This document shows positions 53,560 to 64,000 of a stretch of DNA of 64,000 nt, piece by piece (position 1 is the stretch's first letter; each line of letters starts with the position of its first letter). The stretch is from contig NC_092810.1 in assembly GCF_040954645.1 (NCBI RefSeq), positions 10,960,377 to 11,024,376 on the forward strand. The letters run 5' to 3'. The notes below the pieces were generated by a model. It did no database searches. It saw only the letters and a list, made by a program, of their open reading frames with translations, and was not told the origin of the DNA. Made by a program: the position numbers and the translations under genes. This DNA is from Diabrotica undecimpunctata. Taxonomy: Eukaryota > Arthropoda > Insecta > Coleoptera > Chrysomelidae.

Positions 53560-55030
53560 ATAAAATTAGTCGTTTGCGCCATTTGCATTGCACTAGTTTA
53601 TATAGATATACAAATATACACGTGCAATGCATGCACGATATAGGACAAAAACTAACAATTTTTGCATGTTATGTATAAGATCTAAATAGACAGGAATGTA
53701 AATATCAACTAAAATAATTGACAATTGACACATTTTATAGTAAAAATAAGTAACCAATTAAAAAAGAAGGTTTAGACGTCAAAACATACTGACGAAGCAG
53801 TTACTAACATTAAGTGTGTTTTTAAGTCTTATCTTCTATAATTATAAACTAATTAAATCCGTCAAAATCATATCATGTTATTTTGCAACAATGATAAAAA
53901 TATGTTATATATTAATCTTTACTTTTTTTAATTTAATAGGTCTCCGATACAGCAAAATAGAATTTTCCTACTAAATTTGCTTTTCGTTATCGTAAATTAG
54001 ATCGTAAATCAGATTATACCATTATACCAAAGCCTAAAAGTCGGGTTTATATTCCATGGACTAAAATATTTTCATTTTAACTCTTTCTTTTACTGTTCGG
54101 AACGTACACAAGGACGTGACAGTGATCTTGACCGAATGCTCGATTGGTACAAATCTTAGAATGCTAGTCTTACCAGTGATACGCGAGGACTTGTTGAAAA
54201 ATAAAAAGTTTTAATTTTTCTGTCAAACTCAGGAAGATTCATCTTTTATACTACGCCATTGACTCAAACTGTAAAGTATCAGCTTCAATCTTGCCCAAAT
54301 AAATTTCTTACCGGACTAATTAGTCATCGTCATTGTCAATGTATTATGCGTTATCATCTAATTTCTGTAAGTTTGTCATCAATTCTAAAATTTAGATATG
54401 AGGATGTGTGGCTATGCCTAAAAAACTAACCTAGAGTGCATTGCAAGCAATTTTACCATTAATTCTCCTATCGAATCACGCCTACGCCTCGAATTCATCG
54501 CCAAGAAAAAATCTTAAGGCGGGCAACAATTATTGTTACAAAAAGAAAGAGATAAAATGGAAACAGTGGTGAAAACTTCATATGAACTCTCGCTGTTATT
54601 AGCGTGTAACACAAAGCCATATTCGTACGCTTCGTGAGAGATAGTTTTCATATAGTGGAGAAGCTATTAGACATACATCAACTGGTCTCCACAACAGGAC
54701 AAGATATCTTGGACCAATTGAAAAATTTGTTTGAAAAAAGCAAAAGTGAAGTGGTCGAAATATATTATGAAAGAGATATTTCTATTACTTTTTTGGCCAC
54801 ACACGTACTGTGATGTAACTTTGAATACACCAATATACTACTCCAATGCTGCAATATGTATTTAAACTTTTTATGTACAGCTGGTTAATAACAAAGCTGA
54901 TACGACTCTTAAAGTGTATTTTGTGGAAAATTGAGCAGTGTATTTTGAAGGATAAATACTTATTATTTACATACTGTCACTGTCACTGCCAAATCTTAAG
55001 ATTTGTCAGATAACTTATTCTGTTCAACCT
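53560..55030. other. Non-coding stretch upstream of the Tc1-like element
   Basis: No coding or repeat feature supported. The right end probably includes the 5' part of the following transposon. Confidence 0.35.
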
Positions 55031-55036
55031 CAAAAA

Positions 55037-57066
55037 ATGGCTCCACATGTTAGCAAAGAACTAAAAGCAAGAATTGTAACGAAATTAGAAGGTGGTTGGT
55101 CACTATCTGCCGTAGCGAACTATTTTAACGCAAGCAAAACAACAGGTTTTAATATAAATAAAAGATGGAGAGAACAAGAATCTCTCGAAATAAAGCAAGA
55201 TTCTGGAAGACCAAAAATATCTACCACTCATGAAGATCGTACGCTTTTGGAGAGATTAAAAGAGAATCCTTTTGAAGATACGAAAACTGCAAGAATTATG
55301 TCACAGTTTCCGGGAAGAAAGACAACTTGGCGCAGCATTAAAGCATCGCGTCTTAGGTAGCGAACTGTGTAACGATGACTTTGCCTACCACATAGGGTAT
55401 TATTATAAGGGGTTGAAAATTTGGGACAGAAATTACGGGGCTAGAGATAGGGCAAGCAAAATAAACCGAAACTTTGGCGAACGGCCACTCAGGGTTTATT
55501 TGGAGAACTGGGTCGTAGATAAGTGAATAACAAGGGGACTTAAATGGGGTAACTACAAAAATGAAACAAAGGGGTACTTACATAAATCTCCTAGAACAAA
55601 ACACAATACAAGAAGGTTCTCAAGCTATTTAAAATGGACGCCGCTTTGAAGAATCTTCCTGCCGGATAAAAGAAAAGGTTCTTCCTTCCTAAAAACACAA
55701 AAAAAGAGTTTCAAATCTGTTGAAAACGCCACAAATCTCCTAGATACAAATCTCTTAGGTGAGAGACGACATAAAACAAAAACAGTGAATACTCTTATTA
55801 TAACTGATACATTACATTGAGTATAAATCACTTTTTTTTAACAAATTTGCCGGTTTTTGACGCCAACACTCACAACGTCTTGACTGTTCAAAGATTCTTT
55901 CAAAACGTTATTTTAACTTCACATAAAACACTGCTACTACAGTACACATTTTCCCATGATAGAAGACAAAAGAACACAAAACATTTCAAATTTGAAGAAA
56001 AATTTGGACTAACACTAAAACCAACTGCCTCTGACAGCGGCCTCAGCGAGAGTGATCTAATTCTCTTTAAAAGTCATTCGCCCAACTCGTAAAAACCAAA
56101 CGTATCAACGGGAATATTTATTTAACGCACAATATCCTAAAGTGGCTCTCGATCAAAAGAATGCCGCGAAATTACCCATCTGTGTTATATGAACAAACTC
56201 TAAAATGTGTTTATTATCGACCTCGGCGACGCAAAATGATTGAAAATACTTTTTCGGTGTTTTAACTTGTACGATAGGAAACAGAAATACATGGAAAATA
56301 TTCTTCGGTGTTTTAACATATACGGGGTGATTTCAATACATATCAAAGAATTTAAAAATGCTACAACTGTAGCAAAAAAACAAGCTCTTACACCACAATA
56401 GAAGCAATCAACACTTATATTTGCTTTAAACCATCAGCTACAAAATAAGGATTTTTGGGACAGGGTAATATTTACAGATGAGAAAATTTTTCAATCTTCT
56501 AAAAAGGCCAATTTTAGAACAACCCCAAAATTGGGGTGTATAGACTCGATAATAATAGATTTAATCCTCTATATGTTGATAGATATCGAGCAGCTGGTCA
56601 TTTTAGCGCCAATGTATGGAGATGGATTTTATCTAGAGGACTGGGAATGGTATGGGGTATTGATGGCAGGTTTGTTGAGCAGACTTATCTGAATATTCTA
56701 AAAACCATCATGTTTCCCAATGTAGAACAGTTGTATCCAGAAAATAATGTTATCCTCCAACAAGATAATTGTTCAGTTCACACTGCACATATAATAAACC
56801 AGTGGCTCCAGAATAACAACATCGAAACCTTACCATGGCCCAGCTACAGTCCAGATTTAAACCCAATCGAGAATGTGTGGGGGGTTATTATAAAACGGTT
56901 GTATCGGTGTAATTTTATACCTCAAAACGCTGAAGACCTGTGGCACGGTATACAACAGGTTTGGGAAGAGCTCTCTGAAGAAGACAATTTCATAGTTCCT
57001 TTCACGCAGATGGACCAAAGACTACCAGCTGTTATCAATGCTGATGGAGATATTACAAAATATTAA
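55037..57066 (+). pseudogene. Tc1-like transposase, split by an insertion
   Basis: The first part (55037-55357) gives MAPHVSKELKARIVTKLEGG, a helix-turn-helix (SAVANYFNASKTTGFNINKR) and SGRPKISTTHEDRTLL, ending RSIKASRLR. The second part resumes at about 56345 with TTVAKKQALTP, then ALNHQLQNKDFWDRVIFTDE (first catalytic Asp), MVWGIDGRFVEQTYLNIL, VILQQDNCSVHTAHIINQWL (second Asp) and YSPDLNPIENVWGVIIKRLY (Glu), stopping at 57064. About 970 bases of unrelated sequence (55365-56335) separate the halves, and a frameshift lies near 56530. Catalytic residues are all still readable. Confidence 0.9.
55365..56335. mobile_element. Insertion inside the Tc1-like gene, type unknown
   Basis: It interrupts the transposase between residues matching RLR and TTVAKK. 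There is no coding region, GGGG-containing motifs near the left end, and TATACGGGGTGATTTC near the right end. It could be a solo LTR or a non-autonomous element. No terminal repeat or target duplication could be fixed by eye. Confidence 0.5.
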
Positions 57067-57074
57067 TGTTATTT

Positions 57075-57242
57075 TTACATACCTAAATTTTGGTCTTCCA
57101 GACCCTCTCTTTCTGTCGAAAGTTTCTTGTTCCCTCCATTTTTTAATAATAGAAAAACTGTGGTTCTGCTTATGTTAAAGTGTTTTGCTGCCTCTGATAG
57201 TGCCCAGTTATCTTTTAATTTCGTTACAATTCTTGCTTTAAT
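57075..57242 (-). pseudogene. Antisense Tc1-like transposase N-terminus
   Basis: On the minus strand: IKARIVTKLKDNWALSEAAK, HFNISRTTVFLLLKN, and after a one-base shift WREQETFDRKRGSGRPKF. This matches LKARIVTKLEGGWSLSAVAN...WREQESLEIKQDSGRPK at the start of the plus-strand element. So a second N-terminal copy lies tail-to-tail against the C-terminus of the first, and the solo LTR is inserted at its far end. Confidence 0.85.
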
Positions 57243-57246
57243 ATAT

Positions 57247-57522
57247 TGTTACGGATATGTATTCGGCGTGGCTCGTGTAACGGTTGCATCTCGAAAGCGA
57301 CTAGAAATTTCCAGCGATGTATGGAGCGCGGGAGGGATCGACCCGTCAAATAGGGGAATTAGAGGTGGGATACTCCAGAATGTTCTAGTACATAATTACT
57401 TTTATATATAAACATACCTTCTATGAGTTAAGTTTAGCTGATAAGATATTTTCGTGCTGTAAACTGATAAATAAATATATTTATATAAATTCGAACCGCT
57501 CGTTTTATTTAATCTCGCTACA
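57247..57522 (+). mobile_element. Solo LTR, gypsy-type, 276 bp
   Basis: Starts TGTTACGGATATG and ends CTCGCTACA (TG...CA), with ATAT on both sides (57243-57246 and 57523-57526). A 4-bp ATAT duplication is usual for gypsy-group LTR elements. It carries TATATATAAAC and AATAAATATATT, likely promoter and polyadenylation signals. No internal genes, consistent with LTR-LTR recombination. The orientation is taken from the poly(A)-like signal near the right end. Confidence 0.75.
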
Positions 57523-57635
57523 ATATTGTTGAGTTAAGTCGTTGGTTTTATTTCTTAATAATATTAAAAATAATAACAACAATCCCTGATTTTATCAAAA
57601 TTTAGACCTTAATAATTATTACAATTTATGAATTA

Positions 57636-60138
57636 ACATATCGATACCCTAATGCTGATAGGTCGTAACCCAATTTTAGAAAATTTTACAAGAGGCACAA
57701 AAAACTGTATAGCATAATTATAAAAGATTGCTTGTGTAATGTTTTCTTAAATAAATAATTATGTAATGGCTACTAAGTGAGTTTATTGTAAAAATATAAA
57801 TTTGTTAAATTTTGATCAGGGTAGTAAGGGATACGACATATTCTAACCAACGTCAAGGCGGCTTACGAGTATATCGAACTCTTAGAAAATGTAGTAAATT
57901 ATTATAACTCAAGGTGTTCTCATAAAAGTGTGGTTTACGTCATTTTAAATCATAATCCTTATTTTTTTATTTTTATTAATTTCAAATAAAAACATATACA
58001 AATGTGTGTTTACTTTAAATAAAATGTAGCAAACTAAGCGAATACCATTTAAACAACGTTACAGTTAACATTTTTAGGAATAATTAAAATAAAATAACTA
58101 AATAATAAGTTTAAATCTTGGCTTTCTTTTTTTGATTTTTGTTATTGTCTTTGGTGATTAAGTCTTCGTGAGGCAGCGTATCATAGAAGTAGTGCACATC
58201 TGCAGGTAATACAGACTTTAGATCTTGAAGGTCCTTCCATTTCTTTGTGGAATTATCTATATTCTTATTCTTAATTCTTATTTTTAATCTATTCGAATAA
58301 AGTTGATCGTAAACCAAATCGTGATTGACGGTGTTCTTTCTCTGAGGAAGGAGTTCATATTTTTGATCATGGGCCACTTTGTATAATATATCCCCATTTG
58401 GTAGGTATTTTAAGCCTCTAAGATCTGTTACCTTCAAATCTCCTTTTGATTTACCTGGACGAATTAAGCTGTAGCGAAAGTTTTTAGAGTCATTGTAGTT
58501 TAGAAAAAAAGTGTGGGTGAGATCCAAAGGTGCAGGATTCTTCATGGCTTCTGATATTACCGAAATATAGTCTGAGGGTAGGAATATTTGCCGATTTTTT
58601 AGTCTTCGTTCAATTAGACGGTGGGTAGAGTCACACTCCATCTGAGTGTGGCCTCTTTCTAGAAATTTTTGCTCAATCTCGACTTCATACTTGGAAGCTA
58701 AAACCGATAAACCATTCGCAAGGACGACATTCCTATTCTGATAACCACAGCCGTCCGAGAATATTATAACATTTTTCTTTTCAACGGTCAAATATTGTTC
58801 TAGATGTTTTATTAAACACGTAGTGAATACAGATGAATCAAGGTCTGCCTCAGTCTCATTCCAAACGAAATTCATGCTGCGATGGTTTTCCAAGTTATAT
58901 ACTGTAAAGTTATGTACTTGTAGCTTTGTTTTATAGTACAAAGAACTAGCCTGTAACACTGGACACAATTTGACTGCCTGCACATCAACGACAAAACAGT
59001 AAATTTCTTTATGGATGACTCTGGTTTTATCGGTTTCTTTTTCAACGCGTGCTAGGTCTTTTGCTCTAATGTGGGATGCGTATTGTTCATCTGTAACCTG
59101 TTTCATCTTGTAAGATGAACATATATCACATTGGTCCTTGCGTGGTTTAAACAATGCTAAATTCATTTCGTCAAATTCTGTAGAGAATTTACAATTTGAT
59201 AATGGTAATTCCCTGTCTTTACATTGCTCTTTATAAAGATTATATACTTCAGTTTTCGATTTCAAATTATGTTCCAGGTATAACTTTTCAGTAGACTAGC
59301 GGCAATAGTGGCTCTCTATTTTAGGCAGCCTGTTCAGAAACTCGTAAATTCTGTACTCGCAAAATGTCCTGTTTTGCTTTTGGTGTAGACTCTCTTTTTT
59401 CTTTGATCCTTGTTTGCATCATGTCACAACTTTCTAGAAATCCATCTTTTCGTGCCGCACTTACCCAGTTCTGTACCATCTTTTCTCCTACTCCTAGTGT
59501 GTTAAGAAACATCAATTTGCAGACTTGTAATTTATCGCTTTTTACTGTCAGAAAGTATTCGTAGGTACCACTTCGCCTGGAAGGTCCATCTACATAACAT
59601 CTTTTTTTCTCCTTGTATGTAGCCATATGAGCAAAGAACATCCTTTTTTGTTCCCAGGGCATTTCCCAAAATTTTAAAAATATTTCTTTTCTTAAGTTTT
59701 CTGATATTGTTTGGCAAAAGCGAGTCGGCGCAGTAGCGCAAAACTTCGAGACACAGGCTGGCTTCATTTTACGTTCAGGGCGTAGAATATCATGTTTCAC
59801 AATGTTTTGTAGCCTTCTATAACCAGTATATTCCCTTCCTAACATTCTTGACTGTTTTGTCTTGTTTTTATCCCAAAACGTCGAACGAATTACTACCAAC
59901 ACGCTTTGCCATTTGCCATTCAAGCTACACTGTGGGATAAGATGAGTTGGAAGTAAACAAACAACGCGAGCGGGTTAGGACTTGTTAGAAATCGCGGGAA
60001 TTGCCACCTTATTATTTTATTTAGGTTACGAGAATTTAACAGCATATAGGGATGCACGGTTGGTTGCCTTTGACACAAAAATATGAATTTTCAATTTTTT
60101 GTGGGTTACGATCTGTCAGCATTAGACTATCGATATGT
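57636..60138 (-). mobile_element. TIR-flanked element carrying a DUF7869-like gene, 2503 bp
   Basis: Left end ACATATCGATACCCTAATGC and right end, read in reverse, ACATATCGATAGTCTAATGC are inverted repeats. They continue TGA(T/C)AG(G/A)TCGTAACCCA: 37 bases with 4 differences. Weaker similarity (ACAATT...) extends about 15 bases outward. Possible target repeats AATTA/AATCA are not exact. The only gene between the ends is the DUF7869-like frame, centred in the element. Confidence 0.75.
58111..59923 (-). pseudogene. DUF7869-like protein, candidate transposase, one frameshift and one stop
   Basis: The N-terminal frame 59923-59324 has VCKLMFLNTLGVGEKMVQNW after CVSKFCATAPTRFCQTISEN. The C-terminal frame 59265-58111 has DQCDICSSYKMKQV (Cys pair), YCFVVDVQAVKLCPVL, YYKTKLQVHNFTVYNLENHR, MNFVWNETEADLDSS, NVIIFSDGCGYQNRNVVLAN and FLERGHTQMECDSTHRLIER. 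The tail is Lys-rich. A frameshift near 59340 and a TAG at 59296-59298 (in ESHYCR-stop-STEKLY) break it; otherwise about 590 codons are well kept. VVD, FSD and MECDS/E could be the acidic triad of an RNase H-like transposase; this is inference. The family name is from memory. Confidence 0.75.
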
Positions 60139-60222
60139 AATCAATAATTGTTTCTTGTTTGTTTGTTTATTTTATTGTTTGTCTGTCATAATGAATATAA
60201 TATAATGTCAGACCAATCATAT

Positions 60223-60288
60223 ACACTGCTCAAAATGATCAAATCGGAACAAATTTTTTTTATTAATCAGCTGTAGGTAAACTTTATT

Positions 60289-60291
<3 letters not shown>
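60223..60291. mobile_element. Tc1-like terminal sequence, solo
   Basis: TACACTGCTCAAAATGATCA resembles the end TACACTGCTCCAAGAAATTA of the Tc1-like element at 37791. No partner end found nearby; a (TA)n tract follows. Confidence 0.4.

Positions 60292-60341
<50 letters not shown>
60292..60341. repeat. (TA)25 microsatellite
   Basis: Uninterrupted TA tract following the solo Tc1-like end. Confidence 0.95.
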
Positions 60342-60342
<1 letters not shown>

Positions 60343-60344
60343 CT

Positions 60345-61460
60345 TTATATAGTGAGTTTACCTTTTTATTGCAACGGAGGTACCTCTCAAAAGTATTTTT
60401 TCTGAACAAACAACTCTTTTTCCAACACGAACTTGGCATATCAATATTTTAAAAACTTTAATCAGTAGTTAATGTGTGTTTCAATGATTATTTTGTGTAT
60501 GGATAAAACGAATTCATTTGTATTCAAATAATATTTTAATGATAATCTCAACTAGTGCTACGTTTTTGTTGTGTGGGTGGCCTTTCGATCTATGTTTAAC
60601 GAAATTGCCATGCCGCCACAGCTACAAATCAGCATTGCCCTTTTGTTTATTAATTTGTGTATTTGAAAATAGAACATTCTCAAACTTTACTATCTCAAAC
60701 ATATTAAACTGATGGTAATTAATGACGCAAAACCAATCTAGATTTAAATTTATCGGTATCAATAGATACCTAAAAATACAATGAAACAAGATAAGTTTAT
60801 GTTTGGAAATAACTTTTTTTAGATAACAAAAATTTTAACAACAAAACAAATATCTGATTTATGAAAATTTATTATTATATAAAACATAAAACAATAGTGA
60901 GAATGGCATTCTAATAATATGTATCTGACTTCGTCTTTTGGTTGTTATTTACTTATTTATTTATTTTGGTTGTTGTTATCAATTTTAATTGAAAAAACGG
61001 GAAAATAAAGATATTTTTGATATAAAAAAATGATATAAATATTGTTTACTTAAAATATAAGGGAAAAAACTTATAGACAAAAAATCAAATTGTGACCATA
61101 AATTATTGTTTATAAAAATACGAGTACCTTTTTATCTATTCGTCATCTAGTAACCCCCACCTATGTCTTAAAAGTTTCAGATATCTGTGAAAAATTTTGC
61201 CGTGAAATCGATGATTTTTGCATAACCAGACTGGGCTAATAGGCTTTTACAATCATAGCATAAGTAAAATGTCTTTCTATGAAGTTTGGATAGGCATAAA
61301 TAACAATATTTCCGAATTTCTAATTTTTCTTCGGGTGGAAATTTTACTGGTTCTTCGATTGAAAAAATTCTTAACGAGTTTCTTATATCTAAGCCAATTC
61401 TAGGATTTTCAAATCGTTTTCTCAGAAAATCGTTTTCTTATAAAATCGTTTTCTCATAAT
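60345..61460. other. Nothing recognised
   Basis: AT-rich; no family match in any frame. The short TATAAAATCGTTTTCTCATAA repetition near 61425-61460 is a local duplication of AAATCGTTTTCT. Confidence 0.4.
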
Positions 61461-61469
61461 AGGTACTGT

Positions 61470-61935
61470 CAGGCTTTTCGCTAGTGTCCTTATGAATTGG
61501 ATTCGGAATGTGTTTTCATTATTTTTTAAACAATTAGACATGAGAAATGCATTGACAAAACTCATGTCTAATATTTGATAAAAAGTAGCCATTGGCAAAC
61601 GTCGAGTTCTCCTTGATGAGTAAATTACTGTCGTACCAATAACTTCTGGAGTGGCTTCAACTCCTATAGTACAAGTAGGACCTTTTAACCTGGTTGGGTT
61701 ATGACTACATTATGTTGTGCAGTTCGCACATTCATTAAAGGTTCATTTACCGCCCACTTTTGTCGATCTTTTCCATAATAGTACTTTTTTCCAATGTCAT
61801 CCTCGTTCTCTTGGTCTAATTCGTCATCAATATTTTCATCATTTGAAAAAGATCATCACAGATTAAAACAGTATTTTCAAAATTATTATCTAATGGGTTA
61901 ACTTTTTTTGATGTACTTGGAACCAAATCCATATA
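61470..61935 (-). pseudogene. piggyBac-like transposase, N-terminal half, decayed
   Basis: The minus strand gives MDLVPSTSKKVNPLDNNFEN at 61932, then DENIDDELDQENEDDIGKKY and YYGKDRQKWAVNEPLMNVRT, AQHNVVITQPG. The rest continues with shifts (WYDSNLLIKENSTFANGYFL, SNIRHEFCQCISHV). An acidic front followed by KW...VRTxxHN...PG is characteristic of piggyBac transposases. The catalytic DDD core is missing. Confidence 0.7.
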
Positions 61936-62274
61936 AAAATAAAAGGTTTTTCACAAAAATCTTTACTTTTATAACAATTACAAAACTTACCTTAGTGAGG
62001 TGGAGCCATTGAGACTCTGATTTCTAATTTAAAAGTGTTCACAGTACTCTAGCTGAATACCCACTGAAAACCAATAACTACCAATAGTGACTTGAAGGTA
62101 CATGAGCGCGAGCAAGAGTCAAGGTCACCGGAAAAAAGTTACAACACCTTCTAAAGTACTAGGAGTCATCTGCCTGACTCCAGCTCACCGGTTACGGATT
62201 ACAATTTTTATTGTTACAATGAATAATCATATATTCATTGATATTTTCGGAGATATTAAGATCTCTCAACGTCA

Positions 62275-62830
62275 CAAGACGTAATTGGGGCATATTTTTT
62301 ATTTGCTAGAGACGGATCCATATTAATATTTTCATCAAAGTTTCCAATATTCTGCGTTTGGAAGAAGTCTGTCATTTTTGACTGCTTTAAATTGTCCAGT
62401 ATCATTATATCCACCATATTTTCTACAGATGTGAAACAGTTGTATGCTTCTTCATTTGCGTTTCGTCGTTGGATAAAGTTTCTTACAAAGTTTAAAGCAC
62501 TTTCCACGTCTTGTCTATTAGGACCTTCTTACGTAGATTCACCGCGATTGTCTTCTCCATCTTCATCACTTTCGTCACTGACGATAACGCGCTCCGCCGG
62601 CGCGGCGGGTTTATTACTTCCGCCATAATTTAACTATCCGTCAGAAGAACACAAACAATGACGTCATCATCAATGGCAATGAATTCAGCAAACTCATCAT
62701 TGTTCAGTTGGGTTCGTTATTTACCTTGCTGTTTTAACCTCAACCACTCTGCTACAGAATATTCATCTTCTTCATCGTAGTTATCAAGATGATTGACATA
62801 TATTGACGTGTTTCATTACAAAATAACTAA
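62275..62830 (-). pseudogene. pogo/Tigger-type transposase C-terminus, with a hAT-like end
   Basis: The minus strand gives DNYDEEDEYSVAEWLRLKQQ, TQLNNDEFAEFIAIDDDVI, LTDS.IMAEVINPP, then ESALNFVRNFIQRRNANEEA, and LKQSKMTDFFQTQN. The order LTDxEI - ALxxVRxFIxxR - KQxxxTDFF is that of pogo/Tigger proteins after the catalytic core. The frame then reads KKYAPITSCDVERS and stops, which is the start of the hAT dimerisation motif. Stops are present near 62525 and 62640-62720. Two element types seem joined. Confidence 0.7.
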
Positions 62831-62849
62831 CTTTACAATCGGATCGGAA

Positions 62850-63302
62850 AAGTAAGTTAACTCTGGATGCATGGACAAACTGGTCTTATAGGGAAGTAAA
62901 AAGCATATCTACTTTGAAAAAGGAGCCAAAAGAACCACTCATAGGACCAGAACCTTCCGTTGGTATAGCAAGAAACACAGCAAAAAGAACAATATCGGAC
63001 TGGGTGAAATGGACGAAACGTAACCTCTGGTACGAAGAAACATTCGAGAGTTTTTATACATAAGCCTTCGAAGGAGAGATTCTCAAAGAAATGTTCTGCG
63101 ACTTATCGTAGGTCTCATAACAGGACACTATCGCCTCATAAACCAAATCGGACTGACAGAACTGTGCAACTGGCCTGGGTTAGATACGATAAGGCTCAAT
63201 ATATTTGTACAATATCAACTAGAGACCTACGACTTTGTAAAAGTGTCAACTAAAACCATAAAAGACTTTGTTAAAAAGGCTGGGCTGAAGGGACATTTTT
63301 AA
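62850..63302 (+). pseudogene. I/R1-type LINE, region after RNase H
   Basis: Plus-strand frames give KEPKEPLIGPEPSVGIARNT, AKRTISDWVKWTKRNLWYEE and LRLIVGLITGHYRLINQIGL, ending DFVKKAGLKGHF. EPFxGPEP and the TGHYRLxxHLxxIG pattern are typical of the segment between RNase H and the terminal zinc knuckle of I-type LINEs; the knuckle Cys residues are missing. One frameshift near 63060. Confidence 0.7.
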
Positions 63303-63309
63303 CCTAGAG

Positions 63310-64000
63310 ATGAGCAACAATAGACCTCTTAAATTTACTTAAACCACAATAACCTACCTTTAAAATTAAAATAAATAAGCTATATAATTTAACATATTTA
63401 TCAATTTAAGCACCCGTATTTTAAGAAAATATTTATACCCGTAAACATACTTACAAAACTGTTTTTGATTTTTCCTTACGAAATTGTTGAGTGACACACA
63501 AAAATTGGCTTACGATGAAATCTCTATGACTCCTACGCATATTCTGAAAACTGTTTTTGTATAATTTTTATGAATGAACCACGATTACGTAGAAATTGGC
63601 AAAAGTTAAATTACACACAATTTTTCGCAATAAGAGAAACGAAAACGTTACATCTGTTATCACTGTAGAACTAAACGCCAAAAAAGGTTTGGTGTGAAAT
63701 ACATGGCGAAAATTATGTCTTTCCGCCGGTTTAACCAAGTACTTGTAAAGTTGTCAATTCTGATGGTATTTATCTTAATCTGTTATGCTGTAAACGTTAA
63801 AGTTTGGTACATATCTTTGTAAAAAGACGGTTTTAATATTTGTATTTAATTAATTTTTTTTTAGGAGATATTACGCAATTGTTTCTCTCTGTTAAGGGTT
63901 TCTGTATATTTAAGTTTTTTATTTAAGTTGATTTTGTTTCTTTATGTCTTGTATCCTCTTTTTCTCTTTTCTTTGTCTAGTAATTCTCTACAATTGTTCT
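63310..64000. other. Nothing recognised to the window end
   Basis: AT-rich, no coding or repeat feature supported. Confidence 0.4.

Noticed and set aside
57247..57522. Full-length LTR retrovirus-like element
   Set aside because: Only one LTR is present; no gag, pol or env sequence lies next to it or elsewhere in the window.

Overview
This is eukaryotic DNA, almost certainly from an insect with a large, AT-rich, transposon-filled genome. Signs are: no bacterial-style gene packing, long (TA)n tracts, spliced coding exons, an intronless copy of an animal class I histone deacetylase gene, and a mixture typical of insects (RTE-type LINEs, Penelope-like elements, hAT, P, piggyBac, maT/Tc1 mariners, pogo/Tigger, gypsy-type solo LTR). 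A beetle is my guess, but the sequence alone does not prove the order.

Layout: 0.6-0.74 kb, a possible promoter and first exon (minus). 1.9-6.2 kb, RTE fragments, a 5'-truncated Penelope-like element with RT and GIY-YIG domains, several (TA)n tracts and a perfect 153-bp palindrome. 7.1-10.7 kb, a decayed Penelope copy, a complete 1.88-kb non-autonomous hAT with TIRs and 8-bp TSDs, and a 5'-truncated HDAC1/Rpd3 retropseudogene. 11.0-13.8 kb, a 5'-truncated RTE-like LINE with a (TA)n tail. 14.0-16.8 kb, a complete hAT (TIRs, 8-bp TSD, spliced transposase with an internal deletion). 17.8-20.5 kb, RTE fragments and a second decayed hAT copy. 21.0-22.8 kb, a tandem duplication and a P-element transposase remnant. 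25.6-30.2 kb, a 2.5-kb structure with long terminal inverted repeats enclosing LINE sequence, then a well-preserved RTE with 11-bp TSDs. 31.7-32.2 kb, ~150-bp tandem repeats carrying a hammerhead-like hairpin.

32.6-34 kb, a DDE transposase. 35.3 and 40.7 kb, two paralogous short coding exons with identical donor sites, the best evidence for a host gene here. LINE and Tc1/mariner copies lie between and after them. 43-46.5 kb, piggyBac and LINE fragments, a maT-type (DD37D) mariner with only two nonsense codons, and a fold-back element. 46.8-48 and 57.6-60.1 kb, two members of an insect protein family resembling DUF7869. The second is bounded by terminal inverted repeats, so it looks like the transposase of a DNA transposon. 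51.5-57.5 kb, RTE copies, a MADF-like start, a Tc1-like element broken by an insertion, an antisense Tc1 fragment and a gypsy-type solo LTR. 61-63.3 kb, piggyBac, pogo/Tigger and I-type LINE remnants.

The genes do not work together as a pathway: the window is intergenic or intronic DNA built by nested transposition. Host coding potential is limited to a few short exons. Most transposon ORFs are broken. The best preserved are the RTE at 28.6-30.2 kb, the Penelope ORF, the maT mariner and the DUF7869-like element.
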